A DNA stretch of 64,000 bases from Primulina eburnea (GCF_022965805.1 NW_027330944.1:62001-126000), one strand, 5' to 3'. Positions 24,801-39,800 are shown, counted from the first letter of the stretch. Numbers and translations: made by a program. Notes: generated by a model not told the origin, from the letters alone.

Positions 24801-27800
24801 AATGGCCAATTACATACTTGGGAGTTCCTTTAGGGGGTAATCAATCCTATAAAAGTGTCTTTTTGGGAACCGATCCTAATCAGGATTAGTAGAAAATTGG
24901 CAACTTGGAAAAAGGCATTTTTGTCCAAAGGGGGAAGAGTAACATTGATTGCCGCAGTATTGAATGCTTTGCCTATATACCTTCTATCACTTTTCAGGGA
25001 ACCAAAATGAGTAGCGGGAAGATGGAGAAGATAATGAGAGATTTTCTGTGGGATGGAAATGAGGGTGAATCACATTGTCATATGGTTGGGTGGGAACAAG
25101 TTTGTAGACCGAAAGAGAGAGGTGGCTTAGGTATTGGTAATATTTGTTTGAGAAACAAAGCGCTTTTGGGAAAATGGTGGTGGAGGTTTAACGTTGAAAA
25201 TGAGCCGTTGTGGAAAAGAATAATAAAGAGTAAATATGGGTTACAAGAAAACGGTTGGGATGCAGGGTTGGCTACGAATGTGACGTTCAGATGCCCGTGG
25301 AAGTTCATCTTTAGATCTTATCTGACATGTCACCGACTACTGAGATTAGTGGTTAGAGGGGGTACAAAAATCTGGTTTTGGGAGGACATTTGGTGGAGGG
25401 ATTTAGCTTTCCGGGATTTGTTCCCTTCTTTATTTCGTTTTACTTCGGCTCGTAATTTGCCTATATCTTATTTTGCTGAATTCGATACTGTGTCACATTA
25501 CTATTCTTGGGATTTCCATTTCCGTAGGCCTCTCCGAGATGAGGAGGTCGTTCAGTTGTCTTCGTTGTTAGGCATTTTGGATAGGGTTAGTTTGGTGGAA
25601 AGGGCCAATGATTTTCGAGTTTGGGAAGGGGATCCGTTTGGGAAGTTCACGGTCAAGTCTTTTTTCCATTAATTCTTCTCCGCGAATATTTGTGTCCAAC
25701 ATTTCGAATTTTACCATATCATTTGGAAAACTCCTATTCCATCAAAGATTCAAATATTCTCGTGGGCGGCAAGTCTTGGCAAATTACCTACATCCGAGAT
25801 GATGCAAAAGTGATGGCCTAATTGTGCTCTTTCTCCCAGTTGGTGCGTGTTGTGTCGTAATGATTTGGAAACACAAGATCATATGCTCATTCATTGTAAG
25901 CTTGCTAATGAATCGTGATCTAGGACTTTGGAAGAAATGAGATTGGTTTGGGTCATACCAAAAACAACACAAGATTTGTTTATTACGGATCTTGGACAAT
26001 GGCTCGACAAAAGAGGAAAGATCTTTTGGAGGGTGGTGATCCATGGCATTTGTTGGGGTATCTGGTTAGAGAGAAATAGAACAATCTTTGAAGATTTGGA
26101 AGACAACGCAGAAGAATGTGGGGAAAAAATCAAGATCAAGATAGCAAATTGGATTGCAAATACTAAAGAGTTTCAGAGTTTATCGATACTTGATCTTTTA
26201 AGAGATTGGACTTATGTTTATTGCTAATTTCATGATTTCATTTTTGTTGGTAGTGGACCACTAGTCCACTTGATGTAAAAGAAACACTCTTTTTTTAATA
26301 ATATTATCAAGTTTCTTATCAAAAAAAAAAAACTGTGATATGAGTTCCATCTGCTTTAATTATCTTTTAGAGCTTGGACAAGTTTTTATGTACAAAAATG
26401 GTGTGATGAGTTAGTATAAAATTGGCAGCCCCTAAATATATGATCCAAGGGGCTAGGTTTTCCTATCTCTAAGGCATTCATAGCATTTGCAGAAGGAAGC
26501 ATACCTGATTTAATGAAGGCACGATTACCTGATGGTTTATCTGGCATATCCAAGAATGATTTCAGCCATTCAATATCAAGTTTGTCGGGAGGGGTTTACT
26601 ATTTTCTTCTTGCTGGTCTGAAGTATTCTCATGTGCATTTGCCATATTGGTTTGACCCTTCTCTGTCCACTGCCTAACTCACTTGTTTGTTCAGTTCCAG
26701 GTTTTCCATGGAGCTTCCAACATCGATCCTTCATATGTCCTTTCTTCTTGCAATAAGTGCAGTATATGTTAGAACTTTGGCCTTTTTAGGTCCAGTAGCT
26801 GCTAATGCTGATACTTCAATGGAGGTTATGTCTTGAAGTACAACTCCGCGTCTATTTTCTTAGATTTGAACAATAGCAATAGCCTCAAGGGAAACTCCTC
26901 TACCAAAAATCTGCTCTCGTACTCTGTCAAACTCCTCTGGAAGGCCTGTCAAGAAACCAAATGTTTTATCTTTCTTCATTAGATTTCGAAGAGTGGTGAC
27001 ATCCTCATGATCTCATATTGAGATACATTTTTAGTAATTTATTTCCTGTTGCAGATTTTTAGATAAATTATCTATTCCGTGATAAAGAAAGTATCTTGTT
27101 TGCCCATCGTGAACTTGAGATTGATGTGATAGATATGTGCAACATCGTTTTTCTTCGAATACATCTGTTGTATTGTTTACAAAATTTCTTGAGCTGTGTT
27201 CATAAACATGCATGTTTCTCGAGCTGTAGAATTCCATAGATCTAGGAAACTCTATCTCGATCATAGTGATCTAAATTTCTAATCCTATAAGTTTGTATTT
27301 ACAAACTGATTAGATAACACCAAATCCCTAACATTTTGTTACATACTTTACCATGGGTGTTTGCCAAACCTCTATTAGCCATCTTATTTTTTAGCATTGC
27401 AAAAAGAAAATTCTAGAAATTTGCTTCTGTAAGTTTTGATATAGTTAAATGGAACTCACTGGAATGCTGCACTTGCTGGAGGGATTAAGAGTTATTTAGA
27501 TTGAATTGAATTGGGGATTTTCTCGTGTCATTAACAGTAAATTGTCTGTTAAATATATGCTTCTTGAGTTCTTGTAGGATTTGATACCACCCTCATATTT
27601 GAATGAGCTTTCACTCTTGCAAGATCAAATTGCACCATTTTCCACAAAAATTGCGTTTGATACTATAGAGCAAGAACTAGGGCTACCAATAGATACGCTT
27701 TTCTCGGAAATCTCACCTGAGCCTGTGGCAGCTGCATCACTTGGACAGGTTAGTTCGTTTCTATGTCATTTAGTTGGGAGAGGTTTTACGTGACGTTATC

Positions 27801-30800
27801 TTGATACATATCACAATTGCAGAGATCAAATTAGTTTTCGTGGTACTGTTGTTTCAATCTGATATTCTTCATATTGGAAAAGGTATACCAAGGTAGGCTG
27901 CGGTCCAGTGGGAATGTTGTTGCCATAAAAGTGCAGAGGCCGGGAGTTAAAGCTGCAATATCCTTGGACTTACTGATCTTGCGTTATCTCACAGGGTTGA
28001 TAAGGATAGCTGGAAAATTTAACACTAACCTTCAGGTAATATCTAAATGGTATTCATCTACAATACTAAGTGTCTATCTAAGAGGATTAATCAATCCAAA
28101 ACAATGGTGACCAGGGGAAACTTTTTAAACAAAAGCGTCCAGGTTAAAATGTGTTTTTTTATTAAAGGAAAGCCAAAGTATTTATATATGTCTATGTAAT
28201 AGTGAAAAGAATTTTCATTTATTTTTCAAAGAAATTGAAGTTGAAGCCCAAGAAACTGCATTTTTTGGCTGTTTTATTTTGACTTTTATCTCCACGGTTT
28301 TACGCATACTATGTCACCTTCTCTTTGAACATTTTATGATGGTAATGTAATTAAAACTTTTGGAGTACATAATCTTGAATTCAACCACTTTTTGTGAGGT
28401 GTAACATTCCAGCATACGTAAATGCACTTGAAAATCATATAATGATTGTACTTTGATCTAATTCTTTATTAATTTAGGTATCTCAATATATAAGATCTTG
28501 ATTTTATAATTTACATCTCAATAACTTGTCAACAGTACATGCATGTCAATTCTGTACTTTACAGGGCATATTAGGAGACAAAAAAAATTGTGGCCCAATG
28601 TAACTTGCCCCATCAAGGACCCAAACATGTATGCATGCATATAAAATATGACATGATTGTATTTCGCAATTACATAAACTGTAGACTGACATTTGATCCA
28701 CGAAAGGCTCACATGGCTCACATGGTTTACATTGGAGGAAAGAACATGCTCATCGTATTACTTATTTGTAGATGTGATTTAAGGCGCTCTCATACTATTA
28801 AATTTGCATGACTAGGCATGATTGAAATAATGGTTGCATGAATTCAACAAGCAAGCAAACATGATAAAATGATGGACCAACTTTTAAAAATTAAAACCCT
28901 TTCCTTAATATGGTTGAAAACATTATATCAAGCTCTAAAAGAAAATAAATACATTTGCTATTTTTTTCCCTTCATCAATGGTTAGTAGCATGTGGATGTT
29001 AAATAGCAGTGAAACAAAGAAGTGGTTTCTTGAGAAACCTTGGTGCTTAGAGGATTATGAATTGCACCATTGTCGGAGTCACTGAATTTGATGTTTTACA
29101 TAATATTGTCCGACAATGAACTGTACAATGTTATTTGCTTGAATGACAGTTCTGGAAATTATATTTCTTAACTTTAAAATTTTATTATTATGATTTGTTT
29201 AATTTATTAGAATTCTCATGGTTATATCAGGATTCTAATTTGATTTGTTTCTTTATAGAAGTGGATATGTTAGATCATGAAAGCCTATATTTCATTATTT
29301 AGGAAATTGCATGTTACCCTTATGAAATCCCGATATTGGTGAAAGCAACTATGAAAAAAAAAAATCTATTAACTTCTCGTGTTTTCAAATATTGAGCGCA
29401 CGCATTCCCAAGTTTTCAATATTGAGCATACACACACTTATACGTAAGTGTTTTTAGGGGTACATGTGCTCAATAGTTGAAAAGTTAATAGATCATTTTT
29501 TCATGGGGGTTATCAGCAATATAGGTATTTCTCATGGGTATGTATGCAATTTCTCCTTTTAGAGCACATCAGCAATTTACTGGCCTGTGCTTCGTCATAT
29601 GCCAGATTACTAGTTTTTTTTTTTTTTTTACAATTTTCTAAATAATTAATGAATAAAATCCCGAGCATCAATTGCAGGCTATCATTGACGAGTGGGCATC
29701 AAGTCTTTTCCGGGTATTTAACTCCTTCACAATCTCATTATAGTATATTACACAATTTAAAGAGGAAACTGATATTTAATTTGCTAGCTATTTATTTTAT
29801 TTTTACAACTGCATATACTTGATAGAATTCCTTCCACTTAGATAAATATAGGTTAAGTTTTTCGTTCACGATAAACTAACCAAGTAAATAGAAGTTTTCG
29901 ACTGGACACAAACACGTTTTTTTGACATGAACAATTTTTTGGTAGATTGGCTTGATTTATTAGTTGGAATTGTTTTTCTATAAACAACAGGAAACCTTGT
30001 TGGAACATTTAATGTTGCTTAAATAATATATTTCACATTTCCAATTGAGAAAATGGAGAATCCGCCCTTCTAACTTTTCTTTGTAGGTGTTGCATGAGGA
30101 ATATTCTTAGTGCTTCATATTGAATACAGGTAATCCAATTGAATGCAGGAGATGGATTACAAGATTGAAGCAAACAATGGAATTAAATTTAGGTAAGCAA
30201 TCCTTTTGTCATTGCCTTGATCCTAATCTAAGATAGCAGCAAGTAATTCTTTATTGCAACTATTAGCCTCTTCATGGAGTCTGGATCCATAAACTTTTAC
30301 CCTGATGGAGGAGAGAAAATGTAGAGCAAGGAACATGAAAGAGTATTGCTTATAATTATTTTCAGTTTTACAATGATTAGGATATAAAGCATCTAATCAT
30401 AATGACTAACTTTCCTCAACTAAGGAAGTTAAATGTTATTATAAGATTAAGAGTATTCAAACAAGATCTACATTTCTGTGTGTAGTAGATATTCATATTT
30501 TACTGAAATATTTTCTATTTTCTACACTCCTCAAGTTCGCGCTTGTATATCTATCATGTCCAACTTTCTAGTGAAGTCTTCAAACCTTGATCTGTTTCTG
30601 AAATGAACTTTTGTGAGAACACCATCAACTTTTGTTCAAAAGTGACACATGGCATACTAATTACTCCATTTTCTAACTTTTCTTTACTAAAATTTCTGTT
30701 AATCTCAATATGCTTCTTGTGATTATGTTGAAAGAGATGATTTGCAATCCTGATTGCGGATTTATTATGACAAAATAGTTTCACTGGAGCTATCGGCTTT

Positions 30801-33800
30801 AAATCAATTTTTCATGTTCCAACTTCAGCCACAGTATCTCACAAACTCCACTAATCACAGCCCTTAATCCATTTTCGGCACTACTTAGAGCAACAACATT
30901 CTGTAAGTTGGCGTCAAGCAAAGAGGTCATAACCAACAGACAACTTGAAATTGCTTCGTTTTTGTGTCAAAGTGACACCTGGCATACCCACAATATTCCA
31001 ACCAAACACCTTCCCTTACTTTTTTTTCAATATTCAACATGCTCCTCCTACTCTGCAATTCGTTACCACTACTTTCATCATCATGTCTATAACTGAAATC
31101 TTTCCTTACCATTATACCTCTGAGAGTGCATGGTAAATTTTTGTTTTCCTCTTATTTTATCATATATGGTGGAGGATCGACAAAATTTTTTACCATAACA
31201 ATAACTATCGAAGAACGCAAAAATCGCCATCTCCTCGAGGTGGCTCGTTCTTTATTGTTCACACATAATGCCCTTCATCATTCTAGAGTGAGGCTGTCCT
31301 CACAACCATTTACCTCATCAATCGAATTTCTTCTAGAGTACTTAAGTTCCAAACACCTATTAAATCTCTCCTTAGCATCTACCCTAACTCACACTTACTA
31401 CACAACATTCCCTTAGGTATTTTTGGTTGCTCATCATTTGTGCAAATTCATTCTCAGCATAGATGATAGCTTGATCCACGTTCAATCAAATGTATTTTTC
31501 TTGGGTCTTCACCAAATCAGAAGGGGTACAAGTGCTATTCACTGACCACAAAGAAATTCTACAATCCAATGCTTGTCACCTTCAATGAGTCTGACCTTTT
31601 CTTTCCACCTTCCTTAGTTCAGAGGGAGCAGATGATCAATGAACCTCAGAATCTGGATCCTTTCCACATACCAAGTGACCAACCTCATACACATCCTACC
31701 GTTTATATTGATACAATACACACAAACACCCACAAGATAATTCCCAAATTCTACCTTTTGACCATGTTTATTCACGCATGAAGCCTTTTCAAGACCAAAC
31801 AGACAATCAGCAAACCAGGAACACTCCCTTAATACCAGATCCTCTGGAAAACAATCAAGGTACGACAAGCTCCAACTCACCTGATATCGATGATAGACCA
31901 GTTACATGGAGAAAAGGGGTCGGATCATGCACCCAACACACTATAAGTACTTTTTTCTCTCTTGATTTATTATCTCCTGCATATCGAGTCTTTGTTGTGA
32001 ATTTAGACTAGGAATAGGTTTTATCAAGCATCACCGAAGCTCTTCAACATCCACGATGGAGGGCAACGGCCTTTGATGAATACAGGCTCTTGAAAAGAAC
32101 AACACTTGGCAGATAACGGAACTTTCACCTGGAAAACAAACTGTTGGATGCAAGTGGATTTTCACAATCAAACATAAGGCTAATGGAAACATCGAACGAT
32201 ATGAAGCACGAGCAGTAGCAAAGAGGTTCACTCAATTATCAGAGACCTTTGCCCATGTAGCCATGCTAAACACAGTTCTTATCCTCCTATCTATTGCTGC
32301 AAATCTAGACTGGCATCTATATCAACTCGATGTTAAGAATTCCTTCTTAAATGGGGATCTGGAAGAGGAGATCTACATGTGTATTCCATATGGATTCGAA
32401 TCCAAAAATACTTCCAATAAAGTCTGCAGTTTAAAGAAATCACTTAATGGTTTGAAGCAATCCCCAGAGCTTGGTTCCACAAGTTCACAAAAGTCTTGAA
32501 AGAAAGTGGATACACATGGTGCCAATCGGATCATACAATGTTTGTCAAATATTCCAACCAAGACAGTATTTCTGTTATCATTGTATATGTCGACGACATT
32601 ATTATTACTAGAACCATGAAGAAGATATCACTAAGATCAAACAAGTACTTTCAAAATAATTTGAGATTAAGAACCTAGGGCAGTTGAAATATTTCTCGGG
32701 GCTCAGTTCTAACTTCAAACCTTATTCTAAGTAATCGATCGCGTCCTCAGGTCCTCGGCGCCGGCCTCCGGCCATCGGCGGCTTCCCCCTATTCGTCGGG
32801 GTAGTTTCGTTTCTTTCTTTCTTTCCTTCAGATTCGGTCCTTTACCATTCTAGCACTAATGGGATTTACGACAGGTAGGCGTGATGAAATTATTAAGGTA
32901 GAACAAAAACTCTTCACGCTGAGATTGGGTAATGGTGGTAGGTCCATTTGGTGGTCTGAGAGAACTAGGAACGCTTGTTTTATGATGGATTTCGAAAGAC
33001 AGGAAGCTCAGTGGCTAAGTGCAAGACTCAGAGAGGCTATCACTAAACCAATGCGGGATAAAGCTTTCTTCAGATTCCGAGGTACAAATGCAGTTTTCAC
33101 GCTTCAACACTTTATAAACAAACGCGGAAGATTTTTGGAGGTGTCGAAAATCTCTAATCAAGGGAGGAGATCGAACACTATTATGCCGAGCGGTATTAAC
33201 TCTGTGGGATGGAGAAGTATTTCAAAGGCAATGGAAAGATTGTTGTCTGGTTATCTGAGGCCGAACTACAACCAGTCTTACAAAGGTATGGGTTACAGGA
33301 ATCTCAAGCTTCCATATCAGGATGATAGAAGGTTTCAGAATGTTAAGGAACAAAGGTCTGGTAAATTGTGGAAAGGTAGGAATAACCAAAGTCCTAGTAA
33401 GAAATGGGAAGAAGCAATCATTGTCACAAATAGTAGTGCCAATATCTCGTGGGAGAAAATTCAGGCTGCACTTGGGAATGCGACAAAGGACAGGATACAA
33501 CTTTTTCCATTTCAAGCAAACAAGGCGGTGTGGTGGCCTGCAAATGCTGAAGATTTCTCCTCATTCATAAATCTGAAAAGAGGGTTTTTTGATTATGGTA
33601 TATCCTTAGAGTTTGGGCCGTGGAACGATGATGTCAATTCGGCGGATATTGTGGAAAAATGTTGTCATAGCTGGATTAGTATATATGGGCTATCTTGGAA
33701 ATTATGGGAGCCGGCTATTTTTAAGATAATAGGTGACAACTGTGGGGGACTGTTGGAAATCCATGACAATACAGTTTCTTTCAGAGATCTGGGAGCCGCA

Positions 33801-36800
33801 AAAATCAAGGTTAAAGGTTTTGAAGGAGGTTTCATTCATACTAGAATGAAGTTGCTGTTGGATGGAGGGGTTAGAGATTTGTTGTTTAGGGTGGAAACTT
33901 TCGATGCTGGGATGTATGAGAGAAATGTTAAACAAACTTATGCGCAGGTGGTGAGGAATGGAAAAAAGATTGTGGCAGGCTGGGGAAACATGAATCTACA
34001 CAGATTAGAGATTCAAAATGAGACTTTGCAAAGGGGTAACTCAAATGGTGCTACTGCAATAGAAGTAACACCACAAAATATCTGTAACAAGGAAATCGTG
34101 GGGAAGGATAAAGCTTTGGGTTCGGAAATGGGAAATTCGAACGACGTGCAGGGGTCGACAAATAAGGAGGAGCAATCTAAGAATTCAGCAAATAAAACCG
34201 GAAATTCTACAGCTCAGGGGAGTAGGGTGATCAAGATTCTTTCCAGAATTGTTCCGAAAGATTTTGCTAACTTTGGAAACTCCGTAGTTAACTCTTTGGA
34301 AACAATGACTCCTGTGGGCAATGACAAAGGGATTGGGGGTATTAGTACAAAGAACCTGTTGCCCATGTTCGGGAACACTTATCAACGCAGACGGAAGTTA
34401 ACGGCAGGAGAGAAAGAACATACGGATACTATCCATAATGCCGGGGTTGATCTGGGTTGCTTAGACAAAGAGAAGAAGTTGAGTGACTTGGATACAAGTG
34501 ATGAGTTAGAGTTCAAAGATTCTCTGGAGGACCCGCTAGAGGCTGAATTCGAATCTTCAGACACAGAATCTCTAATATCGGTTCATTCTGAAGAATCTGT
34601 GGCGCTAGAGGAAGCTGTGGACTCGTTGGCGGAGCTGTTCGCATCGCCTCAAGGTTCAATTAAACTTGCCAGCTCGCTTGAAACGGTAAACACGAATGCT
34701 AATGAGGGTCAGGTACTATCAGTTATTCAATCTTCACTTGTAAATCTTTCTTTTAAATTTCAATCTATCCTCCCAGTTTCTTTTTCAGCATTGGGTATGT
34801 CTAGTGGGTTATTAGGGGGGGTTTTGGTGAGTGGTGATGAAAAGCCGGGAACTGGGAAAGAAATTTCCATAAGGAATATCATGGATAGTTCAATTCTTCA
34901 GGAAGACAACAGGGAGGTGGTTAATAGAGTTGCAAGTGGTGAGAAAAAGATTGATTCAAAAAATAATATGCTAAGCAGGGAGCTCTACAGATTGAAGTGT
35001 GGGATCAGTTATGACAGAGCTTCGACAGCTAAGGGAGTGAATCTGTCTTTATGAAAATCTTATCATGGAATATTAGAGGGGGGGGTCGTCTAAAAGAAGA
35101 GAACTTGTTCGCAAAATCATTCGCCATGATAAACCTGATATTGTTGTGCTTCTGGAAACCAAAAAAGAAAGGGTGGATAGAAGTTTCATTGCAAGTGTGT
35201 GGAAGTCGAGATTTGTTGATTGGGTTTGGCTGCCGTCAGTGGGTTCATCGGGGGGTATTGTGGTAATGTGGGATCCGAGAATTGTGTCGGTAGTTAATAA
35301 TTTGATTGGGGAATTTTCAGTGTCAATTGAGATAAGATGGCTTGAGACAGATAGCTGGTGGTTCTCAGCTATTTATGGTCCGGTTCACCGCGAGATAGGG
35401 AGTATTTTTGGGATGAAATAGCTGGCTTACACTCCATTTGTGGGGAAAAGTGGTGTTTGGGGGGGGATTTTAACGTGGTTAGAAACTTGGGAGAGAAATT
35501 GAATAGTCGATCTATAACAACGAGTATGAAATGCTTTGATGGCCTGATTGACGAGTTACAACTTATTGATCCACCAATTCTCAACGCAAAATTTACTTGG
35601 TCTAATATGAGGGCTGAACCAATATGCTGCAGGTTAGACAGATACCTTTTCACGACAGGATGGCAGGATCTATTTCAGAATTTTAGACAAACGGTGCTAC
35701 CTAAGATCACTTCGGATCATTGCCCAGTTATTCTGGACACAGCTAAATGTAAGTGGGGACCGTCCCCTTTCAGGTTTGAGAATTGCTGGCTATCTCATCA
35801 TAAATTCAAGCGTTTGGTTCACACATGGTGGAATAATGGATACACTAATGGATGGGAAGGTTATAAGTTCATGCAAAAACTTAAGACGATGAAAGAACAG
35901 ATCTTAATATGGAACAGGGAGGAGTGGGGAGATGTGGATAGCCGCTTCAAAGAATCGAAATTCAGGATTTAGCAGCTGGACACTTTAGAGGCAGATGGGT
36001 GGTGGTCTGAAATTTTTAACGACGAAAGGAAGGGATTAAGATGTGAGCTGGAAAAAATTACTATTCAAAGAGGACAGATGGATAGACAGAGAGCAAAAAT
36101 CAAATGGATGAAGGAAGGGGACCACAACACTAAATTCTTCCACTCGCTGTTGAGTAATAGAAGGAACAAAGCCATGATTGAAAAATTGGAATTGGAAGAT
36201 GGTTCTGTTGTTACAGACGAAATACAAATTCAAGGGGAAATTATTAACTTCTTCAGTAAACTGTATGGTAAAATAGAGGGGGCGATGACGGAGTTACACG
36301 GAGACGAGGAGGCTTTTCTTGATTTATCTTGGGGAGAAATTGATTCAGTACATGCCGAGGGATTGGAAGTGGCATTTCAAGAGGATGAGGTCAAAAAAGC
36401 GGTGTTTGAAAGCGACGGGTGTAAGGCACCAGGCCCGGACGGCTTCACAATGGCCTTCTATCAACAAAATTGGGATACGGTGAAAGATGATGTAATGAAA
36501 GTGTTCGCTGAATTTTTTAACAGCGGGATTGTGAATGGTATTACTAATGAGACTTACATTTGCCTCGTCCCTAAGAAACAAGATGTGAGCAGGTTAAATA
36601 ATTTCCGTCCTATCAGTTTGATCACTAGCTTGTATAAGATAATGGCGAAAGTATTGGCAAACAGATTGAAAAATGTGATGAATCATACCATTGCCGAAAA
36701 CCAAAGTGCATTCATTAAGGGAAGACAAATTATCGACTGTTGTTTAATCGCAAATGAGGTTGTCGAGGTGTACCGCAAAAACAAGAAAAAAGGATGGGTG

Positions 36801-39800
36801 TTTAAAGTTGACATTAGAAAAGGCTTATGACAACGTCGATTGGAATTTTCTGAATTTCGTGTTGGGGAAAAAAGGGTTTGGAGAGATGTGGAGGAGATGG
36901 ATTATGGGTTGTGTTTCAAATGTATATTTTTCGATATTCATCAATGGTAGACCGAGGGGTAAAATAAAAGGGGAAAGAGGGCTCAGACAGGGTGATCCAT
37001 TGTCGCCTTTTCTATTTAATTTAGTGGTAGATGTGTTGGGTAGGATGGTTGACAAGGCAAAAGAGGAAGATATTGTGCAAGGTCTAGAGGTTGGCAGACA
37101 GAAAATTCAAATTTCCCATATTCAATTTGCAGACGATACATTGTTCTTCACACAATCGAAGCAGCACTTGCTGGAATTGGTGGATATTATCAAGAAGTTC
37201 GGGCGCCACTCGGGTTTGAGGATAAATTGGGATAAAAGTGAACTACTGGATTTGAATAGATCGGTTGAAGAAGTTAATGAGGTGGCAGGCATCATTGGTT
37301 GTAAATCAGGAGATTGGCCGATTAAATATTTGGGAATCCCCTTGGGTGGGAACCCGAGGATTATGGGATTTTGGGATCCGGTACTATCGAAAATGTCCAA
37401 AAAATTGGCGAGTTGGAAAAAAACTTTTTTCTCAAGGGGGGGGGCGGCTTACTTTGATTAAAGCGGTCTTGTGTGCTATGCCTTCCTACTTTATGTCACT
37501 ATTTCTAGTGCCAAATACAGTAGCTATCAAGATGGAAAAAATCATGAGAAACTTTCTTTGGGATGGAGCAGATGGGGAAAAAAGTTGCCATGTAGTGGGG
37601 TGGAAGCAAGTGTGTAAACCAAAGGAGAGAGGAGGTTTGGGACTGGATAAGATTTGCTTGAGAAACAAAGCGCTACTTGGGAAATGGTGGTGGAGAGGAT
37701 CGGTGGAAAGAGACACCTTATGGAAAAAGGTTATTATCAGTTTATATGGGCTTCATGAGAATGGTTGGGATTTGGGGCTAGCGGAAAAATCAACATTCAG
37801 AAGTCCCTGGAAGTGTATTTCCCGTTCTTTCCCGGCTTTTCATCAGTTGGTGAGGGGAGTTTTCAGGGAGGGTAATATCATTCGTTTCTGGGAGGACGTG
37901 TGGGTGGGGGAGATCTCTTTCAGTGTTCGATTCCCATCTCTTTTTCATGTCTCTGTTCATGTTAATAAACCGATTGTTTTTTTTGTAGGGGAGCTTTCTA
38001 GTGTTAGTAATTTGGTCTCCTGTTGGGATATTAGGTTTAGAAGAAACTTGAGTGAGTTGGAAATTGGGGAGTTTGCTGATCTAATGGGTATACTTCAGTC
38101 AGTAACAATTCAGCGGGGTGTTGGGGATTTTAGGAGGTGGGTGGGGGAGTCTTCGGGTTTGTTTTCTGTTGGTTCTTTCTATAAATCGTTCTTTGCAACT
38201 GAGATGCCTTTGCCCTTTTCTTTTCTTCGATATATCTGGAAAGTACCTATACCTTCAAAGGTCCAAGTGTTTTCGTGGATAGTGGGGCTGGAAAAACTAC
38301 AAACTTGTGACTCGATGCAACGTAGGTGGCCTGGCTGTTACCTTCGGCCGAACTGGTGCTGTTTTTGTAAGTAAAATGAAGAGGATCAGGACCATCTACT
38401 ACTACACTGCTCATTCTCTTACAACATATGGCTGCATGTGATCAATGAACTGGGATTTATGTGGACATTTCCGCAGAAGGCAAAAGATATGTACTTTCTC
38501 GAACCGGGTTGGGATGCAGGGAGAAAACATTTGAAATTCTGGTATATGATTGTTCACTGTGTCTTTTGGTCGATTTGGAAGGAAAGAAATTCAAGAATTT
38601 TTGAAGACAAAGCGGAGCAAATACAACAAGTTTGGGAGAAGATAAAATTTTTGGTTGCTACTTGGACATCTCTGCTCAAAGATTATAAAGATCTTCGTAT
38701 AGTGGATTTGGTTAGGGATTGGAATTATGCTTTGATGTGATAACTTAGCTTTAAATTTGTACTCTTCTATTTTAAACTTGCGGATTGCTTATCCGTCCTT
38801 GTAATCTTTTCTATCTATTCAATATAAATCTGTTTCCTCTAAAAAAAAAATATTTCTCGGGAATAGAAGTGGCCAGATCAAAACATGGAAATTTTATTTC
38901 TCAGAGAAAATATGTCCCGGACCTTTTGATAGAAAGAGGGATGTTGGGATGCAAGTGGAAAGGGAATATGCTTCCACAAGATCGCCCTAAAAAACATATA
39001 GTTATACAGTGATGCTGATTGGGCAAGATCTTTCACTGACAGATGATCCACATCTGGGTATTGCTCATTTGTATTGGGTAAAAAAACATAGCGAAAAAAA
39101 AACAACCTGTGGTGGCAAGAAGCAGTGTAGATACCTGATCGAGCAAAACTTGCACAGTAAAATCCCCAATAAAAATATGATTTTGTATGCTCAAAATAAA
39201 TCGCAAGTGCACGATGTCAAGTAATAGTATAGTGTATATGAATACGAGTATCTTTCCACTGGAGACTGTATTTAACAATTATTATTTTAGTTATTAAAAC
39301 TTTAGCGACGAAATTTGATTGTTTGTTTATAACTACTAAAATGCAAGAAAATTAAATAAACAAGTTCAACGATTAAATGATAAAATATGAATGCTAAACC
39401 AATGGATTAAATTTCAAATGATAAAAGAATTTGTTGGGACTTCTGGTTCACCTACCCCTTATTAATTAATTAATTCGTTCGATTGTGTTCTACGCTTCCG
39501 ACAGGATTTCCTATTCAATTGAACACGCTCTCTCGAGCTATGCCAAACTAATTCACTCAATGAAGTAATTAAATGTCTTTAATCATTTATCAAGAATGAA
39601 CCGCATTTCGATTGATGAAATCCCCTAGTTTTCGACCCTAAGGACTATGACTATCGGCACGTATCCAATTTCTTATGTCTATGCAAATTGTAGATCCGCA
39701 GATTATACTACTCGATCCTATCACTAGTTATTCTCTCGAACTCACTCGTGATATAAAATTGTCGTAAGAGTTAGCTACGCTCAAACGACACAATAAAAAT

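Larger units (their letters stand above)
32701..38847 (+). mobile_element. Full-length L1-type LINE nested in copia RT
   Basis: A 14-base duplication, AAATATTTCTCGGG, at 32687-32700 and 38848-38861 splits the copia peptide [12 protein letters not shown]; excluding the LINE rejoins the copia frame. The 6.1-kb LINE contains a short 5' UTR, an intact ORF1 (32859-35054), ORF2 (35051-38740) with several lesions, a 3' UTR and poly-A (38841-38850). Confidence 0.94.
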
